Below are positions 1 through 7,857 of a stretch of DNA of 10,617 nt, piece after piece. The stretch covers positions 1 to 10,617 of the forward strand of contig JAJCXU010000501.1 of the NCBI GenBank assembly GCA_029263275.1, given 5' to 3'. How positions within the stretch are numbered: position 1 is the first letter of the stretch; every line of letters begins with the position of its first letter. The notes below the pieces were generated by a model. It was not told where the DNA came from, ran no database searches, and saw nothing but the letters and a program-made list of their open reading frames with translations. The DNA comes from Ilumatobacter sp. (lineage in GTDB: Bacteria; Actinomycetota; Acidimicrobiia; Acidimicrobiales; Ilumatobacteraceae). Made by a program: the position numbers and the translations under genes.

Positions 1-422
1 ACATCGCCGAAGCCCATCGCGGACGGTGTCACCAGGTGCACGACGAACAACGGTCCGCCGAAGGCCGCGACACCAGCCGTCAGTTCAACCACGGACACTT
101 CCGTCTTGCCCGTCGCCGTTTCGAGCCCGATGCAGACAGCGAACGCCATTGCAGCAGCGCCGACGATGGCATCCGGGAGTCGGCGTTCGGAGACATCAAC
201 GAGGGCGGCGACGGTGAGCAGAGCGACGGCAACACCGCTGCCGAACGGCACTCGACCGTGGACCGTCGAGGCAAAGGCAACGGTGGCGGTCATACCTGCG
301 GCGGCCAGCCAATACGGCGATGCGGTGGCAATCACTTGCGACAGTCGGCGGCGGCGCGTCTGACCCGGGTGTCGCTCCACTTCTGGTGTGCTGACGCCGT
401 CGCTCGTCTGCAATGTCTGCAT
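1..422 (-). CDS. Type IV prepilin peptidase (A24 family), partial at left edge
   Basis: N-terminal 140 residues of an inner-membrane aspartic protease that cleaves the leader of type IV or Flp/Tad-type pilins. The frame is open from the ATG at 422 to base 1, with the C-terminus outside the window. Hydrophobic segments lie at about residues 30-52, 60-75 and 85-98. Both family signatures are visible. The first is VDVSERRLPD, with the first catalytic Asp at residue 76 (bases 195-197). The second is MGFGD at the very edge, with the second catalytic Asp at residue 140 (bases 3-5). The 64-residue spacing is what I recall for this family, e.g. TcpJ. There is no N-terminal cysteine-rich methylase domain, so the short TadV/CpaA-like form is likely. 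The frame stays open upstream, and an ATG at 515 is an alternative start (AGGT lies about 8 nt before it); neither start has a convincing ribosome site. Whether pilus genes follow is not visible. Confidence 0.8.
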   Translation of the reverse strand, partial: MQTLQTSDGVSTPEVERHPGQTRRRRLSQVIATASPYWLAAAGMTATVAFASTVHGRVPFGSGVAVALLTVAALVDVSERRLPDAIVGAAAMAFAVCIGLETATGKTEVSVVELTAGVAAFGGPLFVVHLVTPSAMGFGD

Positions 423-634
423 TGGTGCGTTCACCCGCTTCTCGCTTTGCCCAACGGAAATCGAGAGTAGTCGTGATGTGGCAATCGGTCGACCAGAACT
501 TCGTGAATTGCTCATGTCTTGACCTGATGCCGTTTCCGCGGTCGATTCGGGACGTTCCGTGGCGAACGTCGCTCATCAAGTCAGTGGGCAGCGGATGGCC
601 CCGACCGGAAACCAGCGTCGGAGATTGGGCTGCG

Positions 635-868
635 GTGAGTTTGAGTCGCGACAGGTGTGGTGGAAACTCACCGCAATGTGGCCTCAGGCCTCGTGGTCGC
701 GGAGATTTCTTTGCTCGGGTCGACCACGGACTGGCAGCGCTGGTGCCGATTGCCGTGGCCGTCGCCACGACCAGCGGCGAGGGGTCAGCCGTGAACGCGG
801 TGCGTGACCGTATGACGCTTCTCGGCGAGATTCTGGCGGATGGGGTGACTTATGTGTCGAAACGTTGA
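635..868 (+). CDS. Possible small membrane protein, 77 residues (uncertain)
   Basis: A weakly supported ORF from GTG 635 (GGAG at 620-623, 11 nt upstream) to TGA 868. The first 27 codons have poor GC3 and look non-coding. From about base 717 to the stop GC3 rises to roughly 70%, and the translation has a hydrophobic stretch (HGLAALVPIAVAVA) followed by a soluble tail (TLLGEILADGVTYVS). The pattern loosely resembles Flp-type pilins, and a prepilin peptidase lies divergently next to it. However, the canonical processing context with Glu at +5 is absent. It may be a decayed pilin gene, a real small protein with a later start such as GTG near 741, or chance. The stop codon overlaps the -35 element of the next promoter. 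Confidence 0.2.
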   Translation: MSLSRDRCGGNSPQCGLRPRGRGDFFARVDHGLAALVPIAVAVATTSGEGSAVNAVRDRMTLLGEILADGVTYVSKR

Positions 869-893
869 CAAACAGCGCGAGAGTTCGTAATGT
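865..893 (+). promoter_or_regulatory. Sigma-70-type promoter upstream of the repeat hairpins
   Basis: TTGACA at 865-870, a 17-nt spacer and TAATGT at 888-893. The -35 is a perfect consensus match with optimal spacing, and the -10 fits the TANNNT pattern. Transcription would start near 900 and run rightwards through the two hairpins, antisense to recR if not terminated. No convincing coding sequence follows; the short frame from GTG 892 ends after 35 codons. Confidence 0.5.
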
Positions 894-979
894 GATCGCA
901 ACATCAAGATCGCTTGGGCGGCTCACAGCGACCACACTTTCGACACTGTCGGAGACTGGGTCGATCCGCTCAACACCAT

Positions 980-1044
980 CTGGGGCACTGTTGACGTGAG
1001 TCGGCCCGTCCGCCCGCTACCGACTCATCGAGGCGGTGTCCCAG
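980..1044. repeat. 65-nt structured repeat, copy 1
   Basis: Imperfect palindrome. The lower stem pairs 980-992 with 1032-1044, with G-U-type pairs at 985/1039, 989/1035, 991/1033 and 992/1032. An internal loop is followed by a perfect 8-bp upper stem, TGAGTCGG (997-1004) with CCGACTCA (1020-1027), closing a 15-nt loop CCCGTCCGCCCGCTA (1005-1019). It aligns base for base with copy 2 at an offset of 144 without gaps; flanks outside the 65 nt do not align. Because G-U pairs are used on this strand, an RNA read in the plus direction is a reasonable reading. Confidence 0.7.
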
Positions 1045-1123
1045 AACCCCCGCGACACCGCAACACAACCAGAGCACACAGTTCACCGAGTCAGCGCCGA
1101 GATGGCAGCAGGTTCGCAAAGAT

Positions 1124-1188
1124 CTGAGGCACCAGCGCACCGAATCGGCCCGTCCGCCCGCTACCGATTCGAGGTGTTGGTGCCTCAG
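1124..1188. repeat. 65-nt structured repeat, copy 2
   Basis: Better-paired copy. The lower stem pairs CTGAGGCACCA (1124-1134) perfectly with TGGTGCCTCAG (1178-1188) and extends to 1138/1174 with two G-U pairs. A 2x2 internal loop follows, then the upper stem CGAATCGG (1141-1148) with CCGATTCG (1164-1171). The 15-nt loop at 1149-1163 is identical to copy 1. Relative to copy 1, four pairs change by complementary double substitution (983/1041, 990/1034, 997/1027 and 1000/1024, plus 144), and one T-G pair becomes G-T. It could also act as a roadblock or terminator for recR transcription coming from the right. Confidence 0.75.
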
Positions 1189-1199
1189 TTGGTTGTCGG

Positions 1200-1238
1200 C
1201 AGAGTTACGAAAGGGGCCTGACCCCATGCGCAACTCTG
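1200..1238 (-). terminator. Hairpin directly after recR, possible terminator
   Basis: Inverted repeat CAGAGTT (1200-1206) with AACTCTG (1232-1238), enclosing an inner GGGG/CCCC stem (1213-1216 with 1222-1225). Read on the minus strand, it starts immediately after the recR TGA and reads GGGGTCAGGCCCC followed by TTTCGT. That is a GC-rich stem with a short T run, compatible with a weak intrinsic terminator of dnaX-recR. The T tract is short, so termination strength is uncertain. The core also resembles dispersed GGGGTCAG-type palindromes known from many bacterial genomes, so it may be a repeat rather than a dedicated terminator. Confidence 0.45.
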
Positions 1239-1858
1239 TCAGGAGGGGGACTCGTCGACGGAGCGCCGGCCTTCGAGGGCACGACCCAGCGTCAACTCGT
1301 CGGCGTACTCGAGGTCGCCGCCCACCGGCAGGCCGCTCGCGATGCGCGTGACGTTCAAGCCGAGCGGCTTGAGGAGCCGACCGAGATACATCGCGGTGAC
1401 TTCGCCCTCGGTATTGGGATTCGTACACAAGATCACTTCGGTGATCTCTTCAGGATCGAGCCGAGCAACGAGCTCACGGATCTTCAACTGCTCGGGCCCG
1501 ATGCCTTCGAGCGGCGACATCGCGCCGAGCAGCACGTGATAGCGCCCGCGGAACTCGCCGGTCTTCTCGATGGCCACGACGTCACGCGACTCTTCCACGA
1601 CACAGAGCACGTGCGTGTCGCGGCTGTCGTCGTTGCAGATCGGACACATGGTCGCCTCGGCGACGTTGAAGCAGCGCTCGCAAAATCGGACTCGCGCCTT
1701 CGCATCCGTGATGGCATGAGCAAGGCGCGCCACATCATCCTCGGGCACCTTCAGCAAGTGGAAGGCAATGCGCTGCGCCGACTTCGGACCGATGCCTGGC
1801 AGCCGGCCGAACTCGTCGATCAACGCCTGAACCGGAGCGGTGTACGTGGTCGATGCCA

Positions 1859-1859
<1 letters not shown>
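1239..1859 (-). CDS. recR: Recombination mediator RecR
   Basis: Full-length RecR of 206 residues, the usual family size. With RecO (and RecF) it loads RecA on SSB-coated gaps. In order: the helix-hairpin-helix region [19 protein letters not shown] (18-36), a four-cysteine zinc site (Cys60, 63, 72, 75), then a TOPRIM domain from about residue 83. The TOPRIM domain includes the acidic VVEE segment, TNPNTEGE (146-153) and the C-terminal [21 protein letters not shown] block (175-195). The start is fixed by a TGATG overlap: the A of the recR ATG is the last base of the dnaX TGA, so translation is probably coupled. The gene is followed at once by a hairpin. No key residue appears missing. Confidence 0.97.
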
Positions 1860-3982
<2,123 letters not shown>

Positions 3983-3989
3983 TGCGGTC

Positions 3990-3995
3990 ACGATA
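3990..3995 (-). promoter_or_regulatory. Putative -10 element of dnaX (leaderless type)
   Basis: TATCGT on the minus strand, with exactly 7 nt between it and the dnaX ATG at 3982. This places the expected transcription start on the A of the start codon. No Shine-Dalgarno sequence is present and no clear -35 is visible. The intergenic gap to the divergent lipoprotein gene is only 81 bases. Confidence 0.4.
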
Positions 3996-4051
3996 GAGGT
4001 TCGCGGGCGCAGCACCATCGACGGTGAGCCCACCGCGTGCTCGACCGCTCA

Positions 4052-4057
4052 TACAGT
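4052..4057 (+). promoter_or_regulatory. Putative -10 element of the lipoprotein gene (leaderless type)
   Basis: TACAGT ends 6 nt before the ATG at 4064 (7 nt counting to a start at the second base). There is no ribosome binding site and no clear -35. It favours ATG 4064 over the GTG at 4037 or 4061. Confidence 0.35.
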
Positions 4058-4063
4058 GGGGTG

Positions 4064-4534
4064 ATGTCGTACGCAGACCGCTTGACCCGAGCCGCGGCGT
4101 TGTTCGCTGTGAGTGCGACGGCAACAGTGTTGGCGGGCTGTGCGAGCGATGCTGCGCCGGCCACCGACCCTGCGGACTATCGAGCTGAGCTCACCGCCAT
4201 CTGTGTGGCGAGCAGCGCCGAACGCGAGGCCGTGGCCGACCCCGTCGACGACGCCGGCGTGGCGACCTTCGCCCGCGCGGTGGCCGACGTACTCACTCGC
4301 GAGGCTGATGCGGCACGGGCGCTGCAATCACCAGATGACCTCGACGACGATCACCGCGCCTTCGTGCAGAACACTGCCGACCAAGCAGCTCAGTGGACCA
4401 GCCTCGCAACAACGCCGACCAGCGATTCGGAACAGTTCGGGGCGCTGCAAACCACCATCCTCGAACTCACCCTCGGGCGCGACGACCTGGCAACGGCCAT
4501 GGACGTTCCCGCCTGCCGCGTCACGCCCGCGTGA
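4064..4534 (+). CDS. Small secreted lipoprotein of unknown function
   Basis: 156 residues. The N-terminus is a lipoprotein signal: charged MSYADRLTR, a hydrophobic core (10-22) and a lipobox VLAGC with the lipidated cysteine at residue 26. The mature part is mostly helical and acidic (for example DDLDDDHRAF), with two further cysteines, one in AICVASS after the lipobox and one near the C-terminus in VPACRV, which could form a disulfide. I do not recognise a named family; the layout resembles small actinobacterial lipoproteins with two conserved cysteines. It is divergent from dnaX and followed after 79 bases by the CopC-CopD-type gene, so co-transcription with the latter is possible. A role in the envelope is inferred only from the signal. 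Confidence 0.75.
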   Translation: MSYADRLTRAAALFAVSATATVLAGCASDAAPATDPADYRAELTAICVASSAEREAVADPVDDAGVATFARAVADVLTREADAARALQSPDDLDDDHRAFVQNTADQAAQWTSLATTPTSDSEQFGALQTTILELTLGRDDLATAMDVPACRVTPA

Positions 4535-4613
4535 GCGTCAGCGCGGCCGCGTGGCCACTCTCAGCGCGGGCCTCACACCCTTGGCGCTGGGCTGGCAGTA
4601 GCCTCGTCCACCT

Positions 4614-6563
4614 GTGAACGAGCCCACACCTGTTCTCCGCGGCCGACGACCGTCGGCCCGATCCCTGACGTCCTCGTCCACCTCCGTTTCGCGGCGGCTC
4701 GGAACGGGGTTCGGGCGGTCGGTCCGGTTCGGTCTGGCATTCGTCCTGATCGGCTTCGTCGGTGCATTCGGCCTCGCGCCCGGTACCGCCCTCGCCGAGA
4801 ACGAGGTCATCAAGTCGGAGCCCGCCGACGGCGCGACGCTGGCCACCTCGCCCGCCGAGATCGTATTCACCTTCACCGAAGAAGTCGGCGAACTCCGCAT
4901 CGTTTCGGTCGAGTGCAACGCCGAGCCGTACATCCTTCCTGCGCCGACATTGAGTGGCAACTCGAGGATGATGACCGTCGAGATTCCTGCGCCGGGCCTC
5001 CCCAAGGGGCTGTGCGTCGCCACCTGGCGGGTCAGCGACGACGACGATGAACCGAACGGCAGCGCGCAGATCTCGTTCTCGATCGAAGCGGATCCGGCTC
5101 CCACAACGGTTGCGGTCGAAACCGACGACGCCACGACGTCCACCTTGGAAGGCACGACCACGACGGACGGAACGGCCACACCCGCCGCAGGGAGTGCCGA
5201 CACATCCGACTCGGTCATCATCGACCTGAATCGCGTCGACACTGGCAAGGGGCCGCTCTGGCTCGGTCGGGTGTTGTCCACGCTCGGCATCGCCGCGGTG
5301 TTCGGCGCACTCATCGTGATCGCGGCGGCATGGCCGGAGGGCGTTGAATACCTCATCACGGTGCGGTTCCTTCGGTCCGCGTGGGTCTTTGCGCTGATCG
5401 GAACACTCCTGTTCACCTCTGCGGCCGCGGCTGCGGTCTCGGGTTCATCGCTCGGGTCTGGCTTCAGCCCTGGGGCGTGGATGGACCTGCTCGACGCCGG
5501 CTGGTCGGGCCGAGCCGCGCTGCTGCGGCTGATCTTCGTCATCGCGTCTGCCTGGGCTGCGTTCCGGCCCGACCGCGTCATCGACCCGGTCACGCAGATG
5601 GCTGCGCTCGGATTGCCCGCGTTGGCCGTGGCGATGATCGGCGTCGGCCGCGTCGACGGCGATCTTGCTGCCGTCGGTGTGCTGCTTGGCATCGCACACG
5701 CGTTGGCCATGGCCGTCTGGGTCGGCGGCGTGATCCTGCTCGCACGGGTCGTGCTGTCGGGTCCCGGCGAAGAGGACCTCGTCCACGCCGTCCGCGGATT
5801 CGCTCGCATCTCGGTGCTCGCGATCGTCGTCACCATCGTCACCGGTCTTGGCCAGATGTTCCGCCTCGATGGCGGCAACCTCTTCAACAACGGCCACGGA
5901 CGGGTCACCGTGTTGAAGGTCGTGTTGGTCGCCGCCATGGTCTTCATCGGGCTGTCGGCTCGCCAATTCGCGCAACAACGCCTCGCGCGCGCCCACGAGA
6001 TGACCGTGCCGATGGCCGACCGGCTCCGGCGCGCCTTCGGTACCGAGGCAGCGATTGGTCTGGTGACGCTGCTCGCGAGTTCGTGGCTGCTCGCGCTCAC
6101 GCCGGTCAACGTCGACACCTCGCCATCGATCGACTATTCGATCGAACGCCGAGTGCAGGTCGCCGACGGTGAAACCACCGTCCTCGACGTCACCGTCAAG
6201 CTCACCAGCGACCGAGTCGGCTTGAACGGCCTCGAAGTGGTCGTCGACGCACCAGCGGACGGCATCAGCGTCCTCGAGGTCGTCTTCACACCACCGGTCG
6301 ACGGCGTCAGTGGCGCCATCGTGCAGCCGGTACCGCTGACCGGAACAGGACGCGCTGTCCGCACCGCCGCGGCAGGTCTCCCCATCGAGGTCGCGGGCGA
6401 CTGGTTGCTCCAGGTCAACGCCGACACGGCCGCCGGCCTCGTGCGCAGTGATCCGATCGCCATCTCCATCGCCACCGTCGACGGCACGGCACCGACGACG
6501 TCGATCACCGTGCCCGAGGCGATTCTCGTCCCGATCGAGACCACCACCTCTGTTCCCAACTAG
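4614..6563 (+). CDS. CopC-CopD-type membrane fusion with a C-terminal beta-rich domain
   Basis: 649 residues. In order: a long charged N-terminus, a signal segment (37-61, ending GTALA), a CopC-like domain (62-157, with KSEPADGATLATSPAEIVFTF), a Ser/Thr/Asp-rich linker (160-205), a CopD-like domain of about eight membrane helices (216-498, including IAHALAMAVWVGGVIL and FARISVLAIVVTIVTGLGQ), and an extracytoplasmic beta-rich domain (505-649) of the type often found after CopD. Characterised CopC/CopD proteins bind copper and take part in its uptake. Here the N-terminal His of CopC is replaced by Glu/Asn and the DGHP motif by DDDEPNGS, so copper binding by this domain is doubtful. Cys101 and Cys134 might form a disulfide or an alternative site. 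The GTG start is the only reasonable one; TAGCCT lies 9 nt upstream. It is convergent with the ligase gene. Confidence 0.85.
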   Translation: MNEPTPVLRGRRPSARSLTSSSTSVSRRLGTGFGRSVRFGLAFVLIGFVGAFGLAPGTALAENEVIKSEPADGATLATSPAEIVFTFTEEVGELRIVSVECNAEPYILPAPTLSGNSRMMTVEIPAPGLPKGLCVATWRVSDDDDEPNGSAQISFSIEADPAPTTVAVETDDATTSTLEGTTTTDGTATPAAGSADTSDSVIIDLNRVDTGKGPLWLGRVLSTLGIAAVFGALIVIAAAWPEGVEYLITVRFLRSAWVFALIGTLLFTSAAAAAVSGSSLGSGFSPGAWMDLLDAGWSGRAALLRLIFVIASAWAAFRPDRVIDPVTQMAALGLPALAVAMIGVGRVDGDLAAVGVLLGIAHALAMAVWVGGVILLARVVLSGPGEEDLVHAVRGFARISVLAIVVTIVTGLGQMFRLDGGNLFNNGHGRVTVLKVVLVAAMVFIGLSARQFAQQRLARAHEMTVPMADRLRRAFGTEAAIGLVTLLASSWLLALTPVNVDTSPSIDYSIERRVQVADGETTVLDVTVKLTSDRVGLNGLEVVVDAPADGISVLEVVFTPPVDGVSGAIVQPVPLTGTGRAVRTAAAGLPIEVAGDWLLQVNADTAAGLVRSDPIAISIATVDGTAPTTSITVPEAILVPIETTTSVPN

Positions 6564-6570
6564 CCCTGTA

Positions 6571-6581
6571 CCGCCGGGCGG
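6571..6581. terminator. Short palindrome between convergent genes
   Basis: The 38-base gap between the two convergent stop codons contains the perfect palindrome CCGCC-G-GGCGG. It is short and lacks a T tract, so a bidirectional terminator is only a possibility. Confidence 0.2.
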
Positions 6582-6601
6582 AGGGCAGAACGTGAGCGCT
6601 G

Positions 6602-7813
6602 TCAGTCGGCGGATGCACCTGCGATGAAGTCGTGGAAGTCGACAGGTGTGGCCACGTCGAGTTGGTCGTAGCGACACTCAGCTGGCGTGACGTCTGGTCG
6701 CCACTGGACGAACGACACGCCGTGACGGAATCGCCCGCCTTCGAGTTGGCCGAACGTGACCTCGGCAACGAGGCCCATCGCGAGCGGGACGAACGAGAGG
6801 TCTTTGCCGGCGTTCCACCGGCTGCCGCCCTGCGTCGACACCACCTTTCGAGATCCAGATCCAGACCCAGATCCAGATCCAGATCCAGACCCAGACCCAG
6901 ACCCAGACCCAGACCCGGTCCCGGTCGTGGCGCGCTGTTCATCCTGCCAGTCCGCCCATCCGCGCCATGGATGATCGACGAGCGCATCGTGCGTCCGCGG
7001 CTCAAGTTCCTCGAGGAGCTCGGCACGTCGGACGACGGAGAACGCCGCCGCAACACCAACCGAATGCATGTCGCCGTCGCGGTCGAACAGGCCGAGGAGC
7101 AGCGAGCCCACCCCGTTGCCGTCCTTGTGCACCCGGTAGCCCGGCACGGCACACAGCGCGGTGCGCTGATGCTTGACCTTGACCAGCGCTCGTTTGGCCG
7201 GCTCGTACGTTCCGTTGACGGGCTTGGCGATGATGCCATCGAGGCCCGCCCCTTCGAAGCGCCCGAACCAGTCGTCGGCGACCGACCGGTCGGTGGTGGC
7301 CGGTGTGACATGGACGACATCGTTGGGTGTGAGCGCATCGACGAGCAACGCACGTCGCTCGATCATTGGACGGTTGACGAACGACTGATCGTCGCGAGCG
7401 AGGATGTCGAACGCAACGAACTCCGCCGGGGTCTCGGCTGCCAACCGGTCGACGCGCGACTTCGCCGGATGAATGCGCTGGAGCAGTGCATCGAAGTCGA
7501 GTCCGTTTCCAGCGCCTTCGGCAACGACGATTTCACCGTCGACGACGCAGCGTTCGGGCAAACCAGCGAGCAACGGTGCGGCCAGTTCGGGAAAATATCG
7601 CGAGAGCGGTTTGAGATTCCGGCTGACCAGTTCGAGCCGGTCCCCATCGCGAAACACGACGCAACGGAACCCATCCCACTTGGGTTCGAAGAGCCAGCCG
7701 TCGCCGTCAGGGATCTTGCGTGCCAACTTGGCAAGCATCGGCTTAACGGGTGGCTGGATGGGGAGATCGAACGGGATGTCGGCAGGTGTCGCTGTGTCCG
7801 ACGATTCGCTCAT
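6602..7813 (-). CDS. ATP-dependent DNA ligase, LigC type
   Basis: 403 residues. Seals nicks through a covalent AMP-lysine. Visible: the nucleotidyl motif EPKWDGFR with Lys45, motif III VVDGEIVV (90-97) and FVAFDIL (132-138), motif IV LDGIIAKP (191-198), motif V VKVKHQRT (211-218), then an OB-fold domain ending with EVTFGQLEGGRFRHGVSFVQWRPD, which matches actinobacterial LigC. There is no fused polymerase or nuclease domain, unlike LigD. In mycobacteria LigC works in end joining and base-excision repair with a primase-polymerase; no such partner is in the window. A (Gly-Ser)11 tract at residues 300-321 sits in the OB-domain loop before SRWNAGKDLSF and accounts for the extra length over the usual 350 or so residues. 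The start ATG at 7813 has no obvious ribosome site; the divergent carboxylase gene begins 44 bases away. Confidence 0.92.
   Translation of the reverse strand: MSESSDTATPADIPFDLPIQPPVKPMLAKLARKIPDGDGWLFEPKWDGFRCVVFRDGDRLELVSRNLKPLSRYFPELAAPLLAGLPERCVVDGEIVVAEGAGNGLDFDALLQRIHPAKSRVDRLAAETPAEFVAFDILARDDQSFVNRPMIERRALLVDALTPNDVVHVTPATTDRSVADDWFGRFEGAGLDGIIAKPVNGTYEPAKRALVKVKHQRTALCAVPGYRVHKDGNGVGSLLLGLFDRDGDMHSVGVAAAFSVVRRAELLEELEPRTHDALVDHPWRGWADWQDEQRATTGTGSGSGSGSGSGSGSGSGSGSGSRKVVSTQGGSRWNAGKDLSFVPLAMGLVAEVTFGQLEGGRFRHGVSFVQWRPDVTPAECRYDQLDVATPVDFHDFIAGASAD
6851..6916. repeat. Hexanucleotide tract inside the ligase gene
   Basis: Eleven tandem 6-bp units, AGAYCC on the plus strand (Y is C or T), 66 bases. 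On the coding strand this gives (GGR TCT)11, i.e. eleven Gly-Ser pairs. Units carry two synonymous glycine codons arranged in blocks, as expected for slippage-driven expansion. Unit length is a multiple of three, so copy-number change keeps the frame and varies only linker length. Confidence 0.95.
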
Positions 7814-7823
7814 CGATGCATTC

Positions 7824-7850
7824 TTGCTTGTCCATGGGCCGCGCTAGGTT
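7824..7850 (+). promoter_or_regulatory. Putative promoter of the acyl-CoA carboxylase cluster
   Basis: TAGGTT at 7845-7850 ends 7 nt before GTG 7858, with TTGCTT at 7824-7829 (15-nt spacer) or TTCTTG at 7821-7826 (18-nt spacer) as a -35 candidate. No ribosome site is present. This spacing puts the transcription start at the GTG and supports 7858 as the first codon over ATG 7834 or 7864. Confidence 0.4.
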
Positions 7851-7857
7851 TCCGACC

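Larger units (their letters stand above)
423..1238. other. Intergenic region of about 800 bases with promoter and structured repeats
   Basis: Between the prepilin peptidase and recR there is no gene I can call with confidence. The long open frames here have poor codon bias, and those at the left overlap the peptidase. From left to right the region holds a possible small ORF ending at 868, a strong promoter-like sequence at 865-893, two homologous 65-nt hairpins (980-1044 and 1124-1188) and a 39-nt hairpin at 1200-1238. The stretch 895-979 and the spacer 1045-1123 show nothing recognisable. A plus-strand non-coding RNA starting near 900 and carrying both hairpins would explain the layout, but this is inference. 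Confidence 0.5.

Noticed and set aside
36..768. Long open frames on both strands at the left end (36-470 plus, 196-768 minus)
   Set aside because: They overlap the prepilin peptidase frame, are rich in Arg/His, and show no family pattern; they are out-of-frame shadows in high-GC DNA.
1005..1163. Hairpin loop partly complementary to the conserved GGCGGACGGG segment near the 5' end of 16S rRNA
   Set aside because: Only 10 contiguous bases match, chance is plausible at this GC content, and many actinobacterial 16S sequences differ by one base there. Not enough to claim an rRNA target.
970..1428. Minus-strand frame of 152 codons with a repeated SVAGGRADS peptide
   Set aside because: The repeated peptide is just the two hairpin repeats read in one frame, and the frame enters recR out of phase. 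Stem covariation argues for structure, not protein.
3983..4063. Possible SRP (4.5S) RNA gene next to dnaX, where it often lies in other bacteria
   Set aside because: The gap is only 81 bases and the conserved SRP apical motif (GGAAG...AGCAGC) is absent.
4538..6118. 526-codon minus-strand frame antisense to the CopC-CopD-type gene
   Set aside because: Low-complexity Ser/Thr/Ala translation and no domain; explained by high GC at codon third positions.
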